Assembly (NCBI RefSeq): GCF_000426185.1 | Contig: NZ_AUEW01000004.1 | Span: 1-64,000, forward strand | Source: Cellulomonas sp. URHD0024 | GTDB lineage: Bacteria; Actinomycetota; Actinomycetes; Actinomycetales; Cellulomonadaceae | Direction: 5' to 3' | DNA: 64,000 bases | Part shown: positions 25,092-34,378 of the stretch, in pieces | How the letters are laid out: each line of letters begins with the position of its first letter | Position numbering within the stretch: the stretch's first letter is position 1 | Translations under genes and position numbers: made by a program | Notes under the pieces: model-generated | Seen by the model: only the letters and a program-made list of their open reading frames with translations | Databases searched by the model: none | Told to the model about the DNA's origin: nothing

Positions 25092-26376
25092 GGCGGAGGT
25101 GACCGGTCCGACCGTCCGGTTGGCGCGCGCCGACGAGATCGCGGGCGCGGGTGCGCTCACGGCCGAGGCCTACCTCGCGGACCGGCTGCTCGACGAGGAC
25201 GACGAGTACGAGGCCCAGCTCCGGGACGCCGCCCGGCGTGCCCGAGAGGCGATCCTGCTCGTCGCGACGGTTCCCTGCGTGGAGTCCGACGGCACCGCGA
25301 CGGTCGTCGGAACGGTGACGCTGGCGCGGTACGGCACGGACTACGCCGAGATCGCCGAGCCCGGCGAGCTCGAGGTGCGGATGCTCGCGGTGGCCCCGCG
25401 TGCCCGGGGACGCGGTATCGCGGAGGCGCTGATGCGAGCCGCGCTCGGGTACGCGGTCGCGTCGGGTGCGCGGCGGGTCGTGCTCTCGACGCTCGACTCG
25501 ATGGTCACCGCGCACCGGCTCTACGCACGGCTGGGCTTCGTCCGCGCGCCGGACCGTGACTGGGGGCACCAGTACGTGCACCTCCGGGTGCAGACGTGGA
25601 CGCCACCGGAGGCGCCGGGCGCACTCGTGGAGTCACGGACCTGGCCACCGTTGAGGGTCGAGGACGTCGACGGCTGGCGGGTCGGGATCTCCGACGGACT
25701 CACGCGCCGGGGTAACAGCGCCTTGCTCACCGGTACGGCGATGCGCCCCGGGGATGCGCTCGACCGGATCGAGCGCATGTACTCGCAGGCCGGTCTGCCG
25801 AGCATCGTCCGCACTCCTCGGCCCGGCGGGGACGGGCAGGGGGAGGAGGTTGCCGCGCTGCTCGACGCCCGCGGCTACCGGACGGTCGCCGAGACCGACG
25901 TGCTCGTCCGCTCGCTCGTGGGGGAGCCCGTGCTGCCCGCCCGGCTCGAGCTGCCCGGTGTGCGGATCTCGGAGCGCGACGAACCGGACGACGCCTGGCT
26001 GGAGCTCTGGCTCGGCGCCAAGAACGACGCCGCCGACCGGGACACCGGACGCGCGATCCTCACCGGCGTCCCCGCGCTCTACCTGTCGATGACGTCGACC
26101 TACTCCGCGACACCGCTGGCGGTCGTCCGGGTCACGGTGGTCGACGACTGGGCGGCGGTGTCCTGCCTGGTCGTCGACGGCTCGGCGCGACGTCGCGGCC
26201 TCGCACGGGCGCTCACGCTGCATGCCCTGCACGACGGGCGCGATCGTGGTGCCCAGCGGGCGTTCCTGCAGGTCGAGGCCCACAACGCGGCTGCCGCGGC
26301 GCTCTACTGGGGTCTGGGCTTCCAGCCCGCGGACCGGTATGCCTACCGGGAGCGCGACGCACGATCAGGGGGCTAA
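25084..26376 (+). CDS. tandem GNAT acetyltransferase
   Basis: 430 aa with two GNAT (acetyl-CoA-dependent N-acetyltransferase) domains. In the first, EVRMLAVAPRARGRGIAEALM is motif A, the acetyl-CoA pyrophosphate loop. In the second, SCLVVDGSARRRGLARALTLHAL and AHNAAAAALYWGLGF play the same parts. Two-domain GNAT proteins are common in actinobacteria, with one domain often degenerate; MshD of mycothiol synthesis has this layout, but nothing specific points to it here. The GTG start lies in a tandem repeat, so the exact start is uncertain. Its TAA overlaps the stop of the opposite gene. Confidence 0.82.
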   Translation: MKVAEVTGPTVRLARADEIAGAGALTAEAYLADRLLDEDDEYEAQLRDAARRAREAILLVATVPCVESDGTATVVGTVTLARYGTDYAEIAEPGELEVRMLAVAPRARGRGIAEALMRAALGYAVASGARRVVLSTLDSMVTAHRLYARLGFVRAPDRDWGHQYVHLRVQTWTPPEAPGALVESRTWPPLRVEDVDGWRVGISDGLTRRGNSALLTGTAMRPGDALDRIERMYSQAGLPSIVRTPRPGGDGQGEEVAALLDARGYRTVAETDVLVRSLVGEPVLPARLELPGVRISERDEPDDAWLELWLGAKNDAADRDTGRAILTGVPALYLSMTSTYSATPLAVVRVTVVDDWAAVSCLVVDGSARRRGLARALTLHALHDGRDRGAQRAFLQVEAHNAAAAALYWGLGFQPADRYAYRERDARSGG

Positions 26377-27029
26377 CGGGCCGCCCAGAGGAGCCCGCGC
26401 TCGATGATCGTGCGAACGGGGGGCAGCTCGAGGTCGGCCAGCTGGTGCCCGGGTGCGCAGACGAACACGCGACCGCTGCCCCAGGGGCGTGTCCAGACGG
26501 CGGGTGACGTCACGGGTGCGTGCCACGGGTCGTCGGGACCCGGCGCGATCGTGGTGGTGGCGAGCACGTCGTTCAGGTCGTCGGCGAGGAGCCAGTACTG
26601 CTCCGAGCGCAGGCTGAAGTCGGAGAGTCCCTCGACGATCGGGTGGTCGGCACGGGACGGCACGAGCGTGACGGCGTGGTCGACGATCCCGCCGGGGTGC
26701 GCCGCGAACTGGGCGCCGACGAGCTGCAGGTAGTCGGTCGCCATCCGGAAGGAGTCGACGATCCCACCGTGCCAGCCGGCGAGGCCGGTGCCGGCGGCGA
26801 CCGCGTCGCGCAGGCCGTGGAGCTCGTCGGCGAGGATCTCGCCCATGGTCCAGCACTGCACGACCAGGTCGGTCGAGGCCATCAGCGCGGAGTCGGCGTA
26901 GGCCTCGAGCGATGCTTCGACGACGACCTCGAAGTCGTGCTCGCGCAGGAACGGCACGAAGAGGTCGACGGCCTCTGCGGGAGCGTGGCCGTCCCACCCG
27001 CCCTGGACGACGAGGGCTTGCTTGGTCAC
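26373..27029 (-). CDS. ThuA-like domain protein
   Basis: 218 aa. A Rossmann-like ThuA (trehalose-utilisation) domain covers most of the protein: ALVVQGGWDGHAP at the start, LAGWHGGIVDSFR in the middle, and WTRPWGSGRVFVCAPGHQ near the end. ThuA-like proteins occur with sugar transport and oxidoreductase genes and take part in oxidised-disaccharide catabolism in some species; the activity here is not shown. It lies 9 nt downstream of the ROK gene, with CTAGGAG as ribosome binding site before a GTG start. Confidence 0.82.
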   Translation of the reverse strand: MTKQALVVQGGWDGHAPAEAVDLFVPFLREHDFEVVVEASLEAYADSALMASTDLVVQCWTMGEILADELHGLRDAVAAGTGLAGWHGGIVDSFRMATDYLQLVGAQFAAHPGGIVDHAVTLVPSRADHPIVEGLSDFSLRSEQYWLLADDLNDVLATTTIAPGPDDPWHAPVTSPAVWTRPWGSGRVFVCAPGHQLADLELPPVRTIIERGLLWAAR

Positions 27030-27038
27030 GTCAGGCTC

Positions 27039-28223
27039 CTAGGAGATCAGGGCGTCGATCGCCGCGGCGGACAGGACATGGTCGGACGCCATCGCGGACG
27101 CGCCGAGCACGCCGGCCCGGCCCTTGGTCCGGGACGCGACGATGCGCAGGTGCTGCGTGGCGAGCGGCAGTGATCGACGGTAGACGACCTCGCGGATGCC
27201 GGCCAGCAGCTGCTCCCCGGCCTCGGCGACGATGCCTCCGATGACGATCACCGACGGGTTCAGCATGCTCACGCACGCGGCGAGCACGTCGCCGATGCGC
27301 CGGCCGGCCTCGCGGACCTCTCGGCTGGCGTCGGGGTCGCCCGCCCGCACCAGGGCGACGACGTCGGCACTCGTCGAGGCGGCCACCCCCGCGGCGCGCA
27401 GGGCGTCGGCGATGGCGGGTCCGCTGGACAGGGCTTCGAGGCAGCCGGTGTTGCCGCACCGGCAGGGCAGGTCCGGTCCGCCGGGGACCGCGATGTGTCC
27501 GAGGTCTCCGGCGGCACCCTGGGCGCCGCGGCGGATCTGGGCGTCCGAGATGATGCCGGCGCCGATGCCGGTGGCGACCTTGACGAACAGCAGGTGGTCG
27601 ACGGTGGGCCACTGCGAGGTGTGCTCGCCGAGGGCCATGACGTTGACGTCGTTGTCGACGAGGACCGGGACGTGCTGCAGGCGTCGCGACAGGTGACCGG
27701 GCACGTCGGCGTCGTCCCAGCCCGGCATGATCGGCGGGTTGATCGGGCGTCCCGACGAGTGCTCGACCGGTCCGGGGAGGCCGACGCCGACGCTGACGAG
27801 GTCGGACAGGGGACGGTTGGCCGTCTCGAGCAGGCCGTGGCCCAGGGCCACCACCCGGTCCAGCACCGCGGCGGGACCCTCGGCGATCGCGATCGGCTCG
27901 CCCACCTCCGCGAGCACGGTGCCGACGAGGTCGGTCAGCGCGAGGCGGGCGTGCGTGGCACCGAGGTCGACCGCGAGGACCGCACGGGCGGCCGGGTTGA
28001 ACGCGAACGTGGCGGGCGGACGGCCCCCGGTCGAGGTGGCCTCGCCGGCGGGGGTGACGAACCCCGAGGACAGCAGGAGGTCCACACGCGCGGCGATCGT
28101 GGAGCGCGCCTGACCGGTGAGTGTTGCCAGGTCCGAGCGGGTGCGCGGCTGTCCGTCGCGAAGCAGCTGGAACATCTCCCCGGCGCCCGTCGGCCTGGGG
28201 GCGAACTTGAGGAGCTCGTCCAT
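27039..28223 (-). CDS. ROK-family transcriptional regulator (NagC/XylR type)
   Basis: 394 aa. The N-terminal winged helix (residues about 15-75, DLATLTGQARSTIAARVDLLLSSGFV) is followed by a ROK sugar-binding domain with VLAVDLGATHARLAL (ATP-binding-like) and the zinc-binding cluster CRCGNTGCLE. Such proteins repress sugar genes and release DNA on binding a sugar or sugar phosphate. It is divergent from the sugar ABC operon starting at 28333 and co-transcribed with the ThuA-like gene, so it is the likely local repressor of both. ATG 28223 was chosen because it begins just before the helix-turn-helix. Confidence 0.88.
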   Translation of the reverse strand: MDELLKFAPRPTGAGEMFQLLRDGQPRTRSDLATLTGQARSTIAARVDLLLSSGFVTPAGEATSTGGRPPATFAFNPAARAVLAVDLGATHARLALTDLVGTVLAEVGEPIAIAEGPAAVLDRVVALGHGLLETANRPLSDLVSVGVGLPGPVEHSSGRPINPPIMPGWDDADVPGHLSRRLQHVPVLVDNDVNVMALGEHTSQWPTVDHLLFVKVATGIGAGIISDAQIRRGAQGAAGDLGHIAVPGGPDLPCRCGNTGCLEALSSGPAIADALRAAGVAASTSADVVALVRAGDPDASREVREAGRRIGDVLAACVSMLNPSVIVIGGIVAEAGEQLLAGIREVVYRRSLPLATQHLRIVASRTKGRAGVLGASAMASDHVLSAAAIDALIS

Positions 28224-28295
28224 GCGCACAGTGAACCATCTCGCCTTGTGTAGGTCACGTTCGCATAACTCTGACACGAGCAGCGCGACTTTTGC

Positions 28296-28325
28296 TTGAC
28301 GCACGACAGAAGTTCGCCCTAGTTT
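28296..28325 (+). promoter_or_regulatory. leaderless promoter of the sugar ABC transporter operon
   Basis: -35 TTGACG (28296-28301), an 18-bp spacer and -10 TAGTTT (28320-28325), followed 7 nt later by the ATG at 28333. There is no Shine-Dalgarno sequence. The 109-bp divergent region should also contain the ROK operator, but no convincing palindrome was found. Confidence 0.7.
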
Positions 28326-28332
28326 TTCCGAC

Positions 28333-29850
28333 ATGGTCAATGCAGACCCTCCCGTGCTCCTCCACATGCGCGGCATCGTCAAGCACTTCCCCGGCGCCCG
28401 GGCCCTCGACGGCGTCGACCTCGACATCCGTGCCGGCGAGGTGCACTGCCTGCTCGGTCAGAACGGTGCCGGCAAGTCGACGCTGATCAAGGTCCTCGCC
28501 GGAGCGCACCAGCCCGACGAGGGCGAGATCCTGGTCGACGGCTCGCCCGTGACCATCTCCCACCCGGTCGCGGGGCTCAAGCTCGGCATCGCGACCATGT
28601 ACCAGGAGCTCGACGTCGTCGACGGCCTGTCGGTCGCCGAGAACGTCTACCTCGGGCACGAGCTGGCGGTCGGCGGGTTCTCCCAGCGGCGCGCCGCCAC
28701 CGCCAACACCCGCACCATCCTCAAGAGGCTTGGCCACGGCGACATCTCGCCGCACCGCGAGGTCGGACGCCTGTCCGCGGCCGGCAAGCAGATCGTCAGC
28801 ATGGCGCGTGCGCTCTCCCACGACGCCCGCGTCATCGTCATGGACGAGCCCTCCGCCGTGCTCGACTCCGAAGAGGTCAAGAACCTGTTCCGGGTGGTGC
28901 GTGAGCTCACCAGCTCGGGCGTCGCGGTCGTCTACATCTCGCACAGACTGGAAGAGATCCGCCAGATCGGCGACCGCATCACGGTGCTCAAGGACGGCCG
29001 CACCGTCGCGACGGGTCTGCCCGTGGCCGACACGCCGACCGCCGAGCTGATCCGCTTGATGACCGGCCGCACGGTCGAGTACGCGATCCCGCCGCGGCCC
29101 CCGGTCGCCGACGACGCGCCGACGGTGCTGCACGTCGACGGACTGGGTCTGAAGGGCGCGTTCCGTGACGTGTCCTTCGACGTCCGTGCGGGGGAGGTCG
29201 TCGGCCTCGCGGGGCTGGTCGGCTCGGGACGCACGGAGATCCTCGAGACGATCTTCGGCGCCCGCAAGCGCACGGCCGGCACGGTGAGCGTCGGCGGCCA
29301 GGCGCTGCGCGCCGGCGCGGTGAGCAAAGCCGTCGAGGCCGGCATCGGGCTGTGCCCCGAGGAGCGCAAGAGCCAGGGCCTGATCCTCGACGAGCCCGTG
29401 TACCGCAACATCACGCTCTCCACGTTCACGCGGACGGCCAACGCCTCGTTCCTCGACGAGCGGTCCGAACGCCGCGCCGCGAAGGTGCAGATCGACGCGC
29501 TCGACGTCCGGCCGTCGGACCCGGAGCGCACCGCCCGCACGCTGTCCGGCGGCAACCAGCAGAAGGTGCTCCTCGCACGCTGGCTCGTGCACGGCTGCCG
29601 GGTCCTGCTGCTCGACGAACCGACGCGGGGCGTCGACGTCGGCGCCCGTGCCGAGATCTACGCGTTGATCGCGGACCTCGCGAAGAGCGGGGCCGCCGTG
29701 GTCGTCGTCTCCAGCGAGATCGCCGAGGTCATCGGCCTGTCCGACCGGATCCTCGTGGTCTCCGAAGGGCGCGTGGTCCACGACGGGCCTGCGTCCGGTA
29801 TCGACGAGCACCGAGTGCTCGACCTCGTCATGGAAGGAAGTGCCGCATGA
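28333..29850 (+). CDS. sugar ABC transporter, duplicated ATP-binding subunit (RbsA/XylG type)
   Basis: 505 aa with two nucleotide-binding domains in one chain, as in ribose, xylose and inositol importers. The first has Walker A GQNGAGKSTLI, signature LSAAGKQ and Walker B VIVMDEPSAVLD. The second has the degenerate Walker A GLVGSGRTEI, signature LSGGNQQK and Walker B LLLDEPTRGVD, typical of the carbohydrate uptake transporter 2 (CUT2) family. It is the first gene of the import operon and overlaps the permease gene by ATGA. Confidence 0.94.
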   Translation: MVNADPPVLLHMRGIVKHFPGARALDGVDLDIRAGEVHCLLGQNGAGKSTLIKVLAGAHQPDEGEILVDGSPVTISHPVAGLKLGIATMYQELDVVDGLSVAENVYLGHELAVGGFSQRRAATANTRTILKRLGHGDISPHREVGRLSAAGKQIVSMARALSHDARVIVMDEPSAVLDSEEVKNLFRVVRELTSSGVAVVYISHRLEEIRQIGDRITVLKDGRTVATGLPVADTPTAELIRLMTGRTVEYAIPPRPPVADDAPTVLHVDGLGLKGAFRDVSFDVRAGEVVGLAGLVGSGRTEILETIFGARKRTAGTVSVGGQALRAGAVSKAVEAGIGLCPEERKSQGLILDEPVYRNITLSTFTRTANASFLDERSERRAAKVQIDALDVRPSDPERTARTLSGGNQQKVLLARWLVHGCRVLLLDEPTRGVDVGARAEIYALIADLAKSGAAVVVVSSEIAEVIGLSDRILVVSEGRVVHDGPASGIDEHRVLDLVMEGSAA

Positions 29851-30899
29851 GCGACCAGGAGATCGAGGTGCCAGCCGCCCGGGGCGCGGCGGTCGAGGAC
29901 ACGATCACCCAGGACCAGGTGAAGGCGCCTCGCAAGGGCGTCCTGCACGGCGCCGCCGGTCGCAACCTCGGCCTGGTGATCGCCCTCGTCGCGATCTGCA
30001 TCGTCGGGGTGGTGACGGCGGGGGACCGGTTCGCGAGCGTCAACAACCTCCTGACGATCCTGCGTCTGGCCTCGGTCCTCGGAGTGCTGAGCATCGGGAT
30101 GACCTTCGTCATCACGGGCGGCGGCATCGACCTCTCGGTCGGCTCGGTCGTCGGGCTTGCGTCGGTCTGGGCGACCACGCTGGCCACCCAGACGCTCGCA
30201 GGGAACCTCAACTGGGGTGTCATGGTGGTCTGCGCGCTCGCCGTGGGGCTCTGCGCGGGCCTGGTCAACGGCGTGCTCATCGCCTACGGCAAGGTCGTCG
30301 CGTTCATCGCGACGCTGTCCATGCTGGTCGCGGCGCGGGGCCTGGCGGAGATCATCGCCAGGCGCCAGACCCAGGTCGTCAGGGTCCAGGGCTTCAAGGA
30401 CTTCTTCCTCGCCGACCCGTTCGGGATCCCGACGCTGGTCTGGATCTTCGTCGTCGTCGCGGTGGCCGGCTGGATCCTGCTCAACCGCACGACGTTCGGC
30501 CGTCGCACCATCGCGGTCGGCGGCAACCCCGAGGCTGCCCGCCTCGCGGGGATCAAGGTCAAGCGCCACACGATGTACCTGTACGCCCTCTCCGGTCTCG
30601 CGGCCGGCATCGGCGGCGTCATGATGCTGGGCCGGACCACGGCAGGCAGCTCCACCAACGGCCAGCTCTACGAGCTGGACGCCATCGCAGCCGTCGTCGT
30701 CGGCGGCACGCTCCTCGCCGGGGGCCGCGGCACCATCGTCGGCACCGTCCTGGGCGTCTTGATCTTCACGACGCTCTCCAACATCTTCACGCAGAACAAC
30801 CTGTCCATCTCGGCTCAGGCCGTGGCCAAGGGCGTGATCATCGTCGTCGCCGTCATGCTCCAGCAGCGGATCGCCGACCGGTCACGCTCGAAAACCTGA
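29847..30899 (+). CDS. sugar ABC transporter permease (RbsC type)
   Basis: 350 aa. About ten hydrophobic segments follow a 45-residue cytoplasmic N-terminus. The family signatures GGGIDLSVGSVVGL, VGGNPEAARLAGIKV and VVGGTLLAGGRGTIVGTVLG are present. A single gene implies a homodimeric channel. Its ATG overlaps the stop of the ATPase gene. Confidence 0.94.
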   Translation: MSDQEIEVPAARGAAVEDTITQDQVKAPRKGVLHGAAGRNLGLVIALVAICIVGVVTAGDRFASVNNLLTILRLASVLGVLSIGMTFVITGGGIDLSVGSVVGLASVWATTLATQTLAGNLNWGVMVVCALAVGLCAGLVNGVLIAYGKVVAFIATLSMLVAARGLAEIIARRQTQVVRVQGFKDFFLADPFGIPTLVWIFVVVAVAGWILLNRTTFGRRTIAVGGNPEAARLAGIKVKRHTMYLYALSGLAAGIGGVMMLGRTTAGSSTNGQLYELDAIAAVVVGGTLLAGGRGTIVGTVLGVLIFTTLSNIFTQNNLSISAQAVAKGVIIVVAVMLQQRIADRSRSKT

Positions 30900-30957
30900 C
30901 GCACCACAGGCACGCACAGCCCACCCAGCACAGCAGTTCCGATCAAGGAGGATCGTC

Positions 30958-32010
30958 ATGTCCGCACCCCTTCGCCACCGCTGGCTCGCCGTCGCCGGCG
31001 CCACTGCGGCCCTCGCGTTCGTCGTCGCCGGTTGCACGTCCAACACGCCGACCGACAAGGGCAGCGAGAGCGCCGCCCCGGCGCCCGTCGCGGCCGGCGG
31101 CAACGACGAGCCGGGCGACAAGGTCGTCATCGGCTTCTCGGCTCCGGCGGCGGACCACGGCTGGATGGGCTCGATCACCGCGTCCGCGGTCGACGAGGCC
31201 GCGAAGTACTCGGACGTGGAGCTCAAGCAGGCCGAGGCCACCAACGACGTCAACCTGCAGATCAGCCAGATCGAGCAGTTCATCAACGACGGCGTCGACG
31301 CCATCGTGCTCCTGCCCTTCGACGGGGCCGCACTGACGGAGGTTGCCAACAAGGCGATGGACGCCGGCATCGTCGTGGTGAACGTGGACCGTGAGTTCGA
31401 CGACCCGAACGCCGCCCGCACGACGATCCTCGGCGACAACTACGGCATGGGCGTCAGCGCCGGCAGCTACATCTGCGAGCAGCTCGGCGGAAAGGCCGGC
31501 GCCAAGGTCGCCGAGATCGCCGGAATCGACTCCCTCCCGCTGACGCAGGACCGCAGCAAGGGCTTCAAGGACGCGCTCGGAACCTGCGGGCTGAAGGTCG
31601 ACGCCCGCGTCGCCGCGGACTTCACCGTCCAGGGCGGCGAGGCGGCGGCAGCCAACCTCCTGCAGGCGCAGCCGCACCTCGACGCCATCTGGAACCACGA
31701 CGACGACCAGGGCGTCGGCGTCCTGGCAGCGATCGAGGCCGCGGGTCGCAACGAGTTCTTCATGGTCGGCGGTGCCGGATCGAAGAACGTCATGGACGCC
31801 ATCAAGGCCGACAACACGGTGCTCAAGGCGACGGTCGTCTACCCGTCCACGCAGGCTGCCGACGGCGTCAAGCTCGCCCGGCTGCTCGTGCAGGAGAAGG
31901 CCATGAGCGACCTCGTGGACGTGCAGGTGCCGCGCAAGATCCAGCTGTTCGCGCCCGTCGTGACCAAGGAGAACGTGGACCAGTTCCTGCCGACCGCGTT
32001 CGAGTCCTGA
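30958..32010 (+). CDS. sugar ABC transporter substrate-binding lipoprotein (RbsB type)
   Basis: 350 aa. The signal peptide ends in the lipobox VVAG-Cys26, predicting a lipid-anchored surface protein. The mature part is a periplasmic-binding-protein family 4 fold (VVIGFSAPAADHGWMG, VDAIVLLPFDG, AIWNHDDDQGVGVLAA), typical for pentoses, hexoses or inositol. The ligand cannot be read from sequence. It has a strong ribosome binding site, AAGGAGGA, fitting the high expression usual for binding proteins. Confidence 0.92.
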   Translation: MSAPLRHRWLAVAGATAALAFVVAGCTSNTPTDKGSESAAPAPVAAGGNDEPGDKVVIGFSAPAADHGWMGSITASAVDEAAKYSDVELKQAEATNDVNLQISQIEQFINDGVDAIVLLPFDGAALTEVANKAMDAGIVVVNVDREFDDPNAARTTILGDNYGMGVSAGSYICEQLGGKAGAKVAEIAGIDSLPLTQDRSKGFKDALGTCGLKVDARVAADFTVQGGEAAAANLLQAQPHLDAIWNHDDDQGVGVLAAIEAAGRNEFFMVGGAGSKNVMDAIKADNTVLKATVVYPSTQAADGVKLARLLVQEKAMSDLVDVQVPRKIQLFAPVVTKENVDQFLPTAFES

Positions 32011-32081
32011 CCACCAGCCACCTCGTGCCGGGCGGGTCGTCCGCGGCCCGCCCGGCAGCACCGACAGGAAGGACCAGAGAC

Positions 32082-33257
32082 ATGACAGAGCGTCTCGGCG
32101 TCGGCATGGTCGGGTACGCGTTCATGGGCGTCGCGCACTCGCAGGCGTGGCGCACGGCACCGCACTTCTTCGACCTGCCCCTGCACGTGGACATGGCAGC
32201 GATCGCGGGTCGCGACGAGGCCGCCGTCACCGCTGCCGCGCAACGGCTCGGTTGGTCGAGCGTCGAGACGGACTGGAAGGCGCTCGTCACCCGCGACGAC
32301 ATCGACCTCGTGGACATCTGCACCCCCGGGGACACGCACGCCGAGATCGCGATCGCGGCGCTGGCTGCCGGCAAGCACGTGCTGTGCGAGAAGCCGCTCG
32401 CCAACAGCGTGTCCGAGGCGGTCGCCATGGCGCAGGCCGCAGAGGCAGCCCGCGCCAACGGCCAGCTGGCCATGGTCGGCTTCACGTACCGGCGGGTGCC
32501 CGCGATCCAGCTGGCCCGCCAGCTCGTGGCCGACGGGCGGATCGGGACCGTCCGGCACGTGCGCGCGCAGTACCTCCAGGACTGGATCGCCGACGCGAAC
32601 GCGCCGCTGTCCTGGCGCCTGGACAAGCAGAAGGCCGGCTCGGGCGCGCTCGGTGACATCGGCGCGCACATCGTCGACCTCGCGCAGTTCGTCACGGGCG
32701 AGCAGGTCACCGGCGTCTCGGCGGTTCTCGAGACGTTCGTGCACGAGCGACCGGTGGCCACGGCCTCGTCGGGGCTGCACGGCACGGCCGGCGCCGAGAC
32801 GGGCCCCGTGACGGTGGACGACGCCGCGATCTTCCTGGGTCGGATGTCCGGCGGCGGAGTCGCGACCTTCGAGGCGACCCGGTTCGCCTGGGGCCGCAAG
32901 AACGCGATCCGCCTGGAGATCAACGGCTCGGCCGGTTCGGTGGCGTTCGACTTCGAGGACATGAACGTCCTGCACTTCTTCGACGTCGCGCAGCCCGCCG
33001 TCGAAGCCGGTTTCCGGCGGATCGTCGTCACCGAGCCCGAGCACCCCTATGTAGCAGCGTGGTGGCCGGCGGGTCACGGGCTCGGGTACGAGCACGCGTT
33101 CACGCACCAGGCCGTGGACCTGGTGACGGCGATCGCGGAGCAGCGGCAGCCGGAGCCGAGCTTCGCGGACGGTCTGGCGATCCAGCGGGTGCTCGACGCC
33201 GTGGAGCGCTCGGCGGCGAACCGCAGCACGTGGACTTCTGTGAACGAGGAGAGCTGA
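32082..33257 (+). CDS. Gfo/Idh/MocA-family oxidoreductase
   Basis: 391 aa. An N-terminal NAD(P)-binding Rossmann domain ([17 protein letters not shown], then [15 protein letters not shown]) carries the family hallmark [13 protein letters not shown] with its conserved Lys. The C-terminal alpha/beta domain includes [16 protein letters not shown]. It likely oxidises a hydroxyl of the imported sugar or cyclitol. It lies 71 nt after the binding-protein gene, with AGGAAGGA upstream of the ATG, and two nt before the next gene. Confidence 0.9.
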   Translation: MTERLGVGMVGYAFMGVAHSQAWRTAPHFFDLPLHVDMAAIAGRDEAAVTAAAQRLGWSSVETDWKALVTRDDIDLVDICTPGDTHAEIAIAALAAGKHVLCEKPLANSVSEAVAMAQAAEAARANGQLAMVGFTYRRVPAIQLARQLVADGRIGTVRHVRAQYLQDWIADANAPLSWRLDKQKAGSGALGDIGAHIVDLAQFVTGEQVTGVSAVLETFVHERPVATASSGLHGTAGAETGPVTVDDAAIFLGRMSGGGVATFEATRFAWGRKNAIRLEINGSAGSVAFDFEDMNVLHFFDVAQPAVEAGFRRIVVTEPEHPYVAAWWPAGHGLGYEHAFTHQAVDLVTAIAEQRQPEPSFADGLAIQRVLDAVERSAANRSTWTSVNEES

Positions 33258-33259
33258 CG

Positions 33260-34261
33260 ATGGCACGACCGATCACCCTGTTCACCGGCCAGTGGGCCGA
33301 CCTGCCGTTCGAGGAGGTGGCCCGGCTCGCTTCCGGCTGGGGCTACGACGGCCTCGAGATCGCCTGCTGGGGCGACCACCTGGACCCCTGGCGCTGGGAC
33401 GACGACGAGTACGTCGCCGGCAAGCTCGCGTTGCTGGAGAAGTACAACCTCCAGGTCTTCGCGATCTCCAACCACCTCAAGGGCCAGGCCGTCTGCGACG
33501 ACCCGATCGACCAGCGACACCGGGACATCGTCTCGGACCGTGTGTGGGGCGACGGCGACCCGGAGGGAGTCCGGCAGCGGGCCGCCGAGGAGATGAAGCA
33601 CACCGCACGGATCGCCGCGAAGCTCGGCGTCGAGGTGGTCGTCGGCTTCACGGGCTCGAGCATCTGGAAGTACGTCGCGATGTTCCCGCCGGTCTCGGCG
33701 GAGACGGTCGAGGCCGGCTACCAGGACTTCGCCGACCGGTGGAACCCGATCCTCGACGTGTTCGACGAGGTCGGCGTCCGGTTCGCGCACGAGGTGCACC
33801 CCAGCGAGATCGCCTACGACTACTGGACGACCGTGCGCACGCTCGAGGCCATCGGGCACCGGCCCGCGTTCGGCCTCAACTGGGACCCCAGCCACTTCGT
33901 CTGGCAGGACCTGGACCCGGTCGGCTTCCTGTGGGAGTTCCGGGACCGGATCTACCACGTCGACTGCAAGGACACGAAGAAGCGGCTGGGCAACGGTCGC
34001 AACGGCCGGCTGAGCAGCCACCTGCCGTGGGGCGATCCCCGACGCGGCTGGGACTTCGTCTCCACCGGCAACGGCGACGTGCCGTGGCAGGACGCCTTCC
34101 GTGTGCTCAACTCGATCGGCTACGCGGGGCCGATCTCGGTGGAGTGGGAGGACGCGGGGATGGACCGGCTCGTGGGTGCACCGCAGGCCCTCGAGTTCGT
34201 CCGTCGCAACGCGTTCGACGCTCCCGCTGCGTCGTTCGACGCTGCGTTCAGCACACGCTGA
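33260..34261 (+). CDS. sugar phosphate isomerase/epimerase (xylose isomerase-like TIM barrel)
   Basis: 333 aa. AP_endonuc_2/xylose-isomerase-like barrel. Metal-ligand candidates are in [33 protein letters not shown] and ISVEWED. Such proteins isomerise or epimerise keto sugars or dehydrate inosose-type intermediates, and are often paired with Gfo/Idh oxidoreductases, as here. It is probably the last gene of the import operon; a hairpin follows immediately. Confidence 0.87.
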   Translation: MARPITLFTGQWADLPFEEVARLASGWGYDGLEIACWGDHLDPWRWDDDEYVAGKLALLEKYNLQVFAISNHLKGQAVCDDPIDQRHRDIVSDRVWGDGDPEGVRQRAAEEMKHTARIAAKLGVEVVVGFTGSSIWKYVAMFPPVSAETVEAGYQDFADRWNPILDVFDEVGVRFAHEVHPSEIAYDYWTTVRTLEAIGHRPAFGLNWDPSHFVWQDLDPVGFLWEFRDRIYHVDCKDTKKRLGNGRNGRLSSHLPWGDPRRGWDFVSTGNGDVPWQDAFRVLNSIGYAGPISVEWEDAGMDRLVGAPQALEFVRRNAFDAPAASFDAAFSTR

Positions 34262-34263
34262 GG

Positions 34264-34297
34264 GAGACGCGCACGATCGGGAGTGCGTGCGCGTCTC
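34264..34297 (+). terminator. hairpin at the end of the sugar operon
   Basis: GAGACGCGCAC (34264-34274) pairs with 34287-34297 over a 12-nt loop, starting 3 nt after the stop codon. There is no T tract, as is common in actinobacterial terminators. Confidence 0.55.
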
Positions 34298-34378
34298 GAA
34301 CTGGGGACGAGCGTCGTCCGCACCGTGGTTGAGGGGCCACGGCGCGGACGGCGCTCGACCTGTGTCGGCTCCGGCCGG

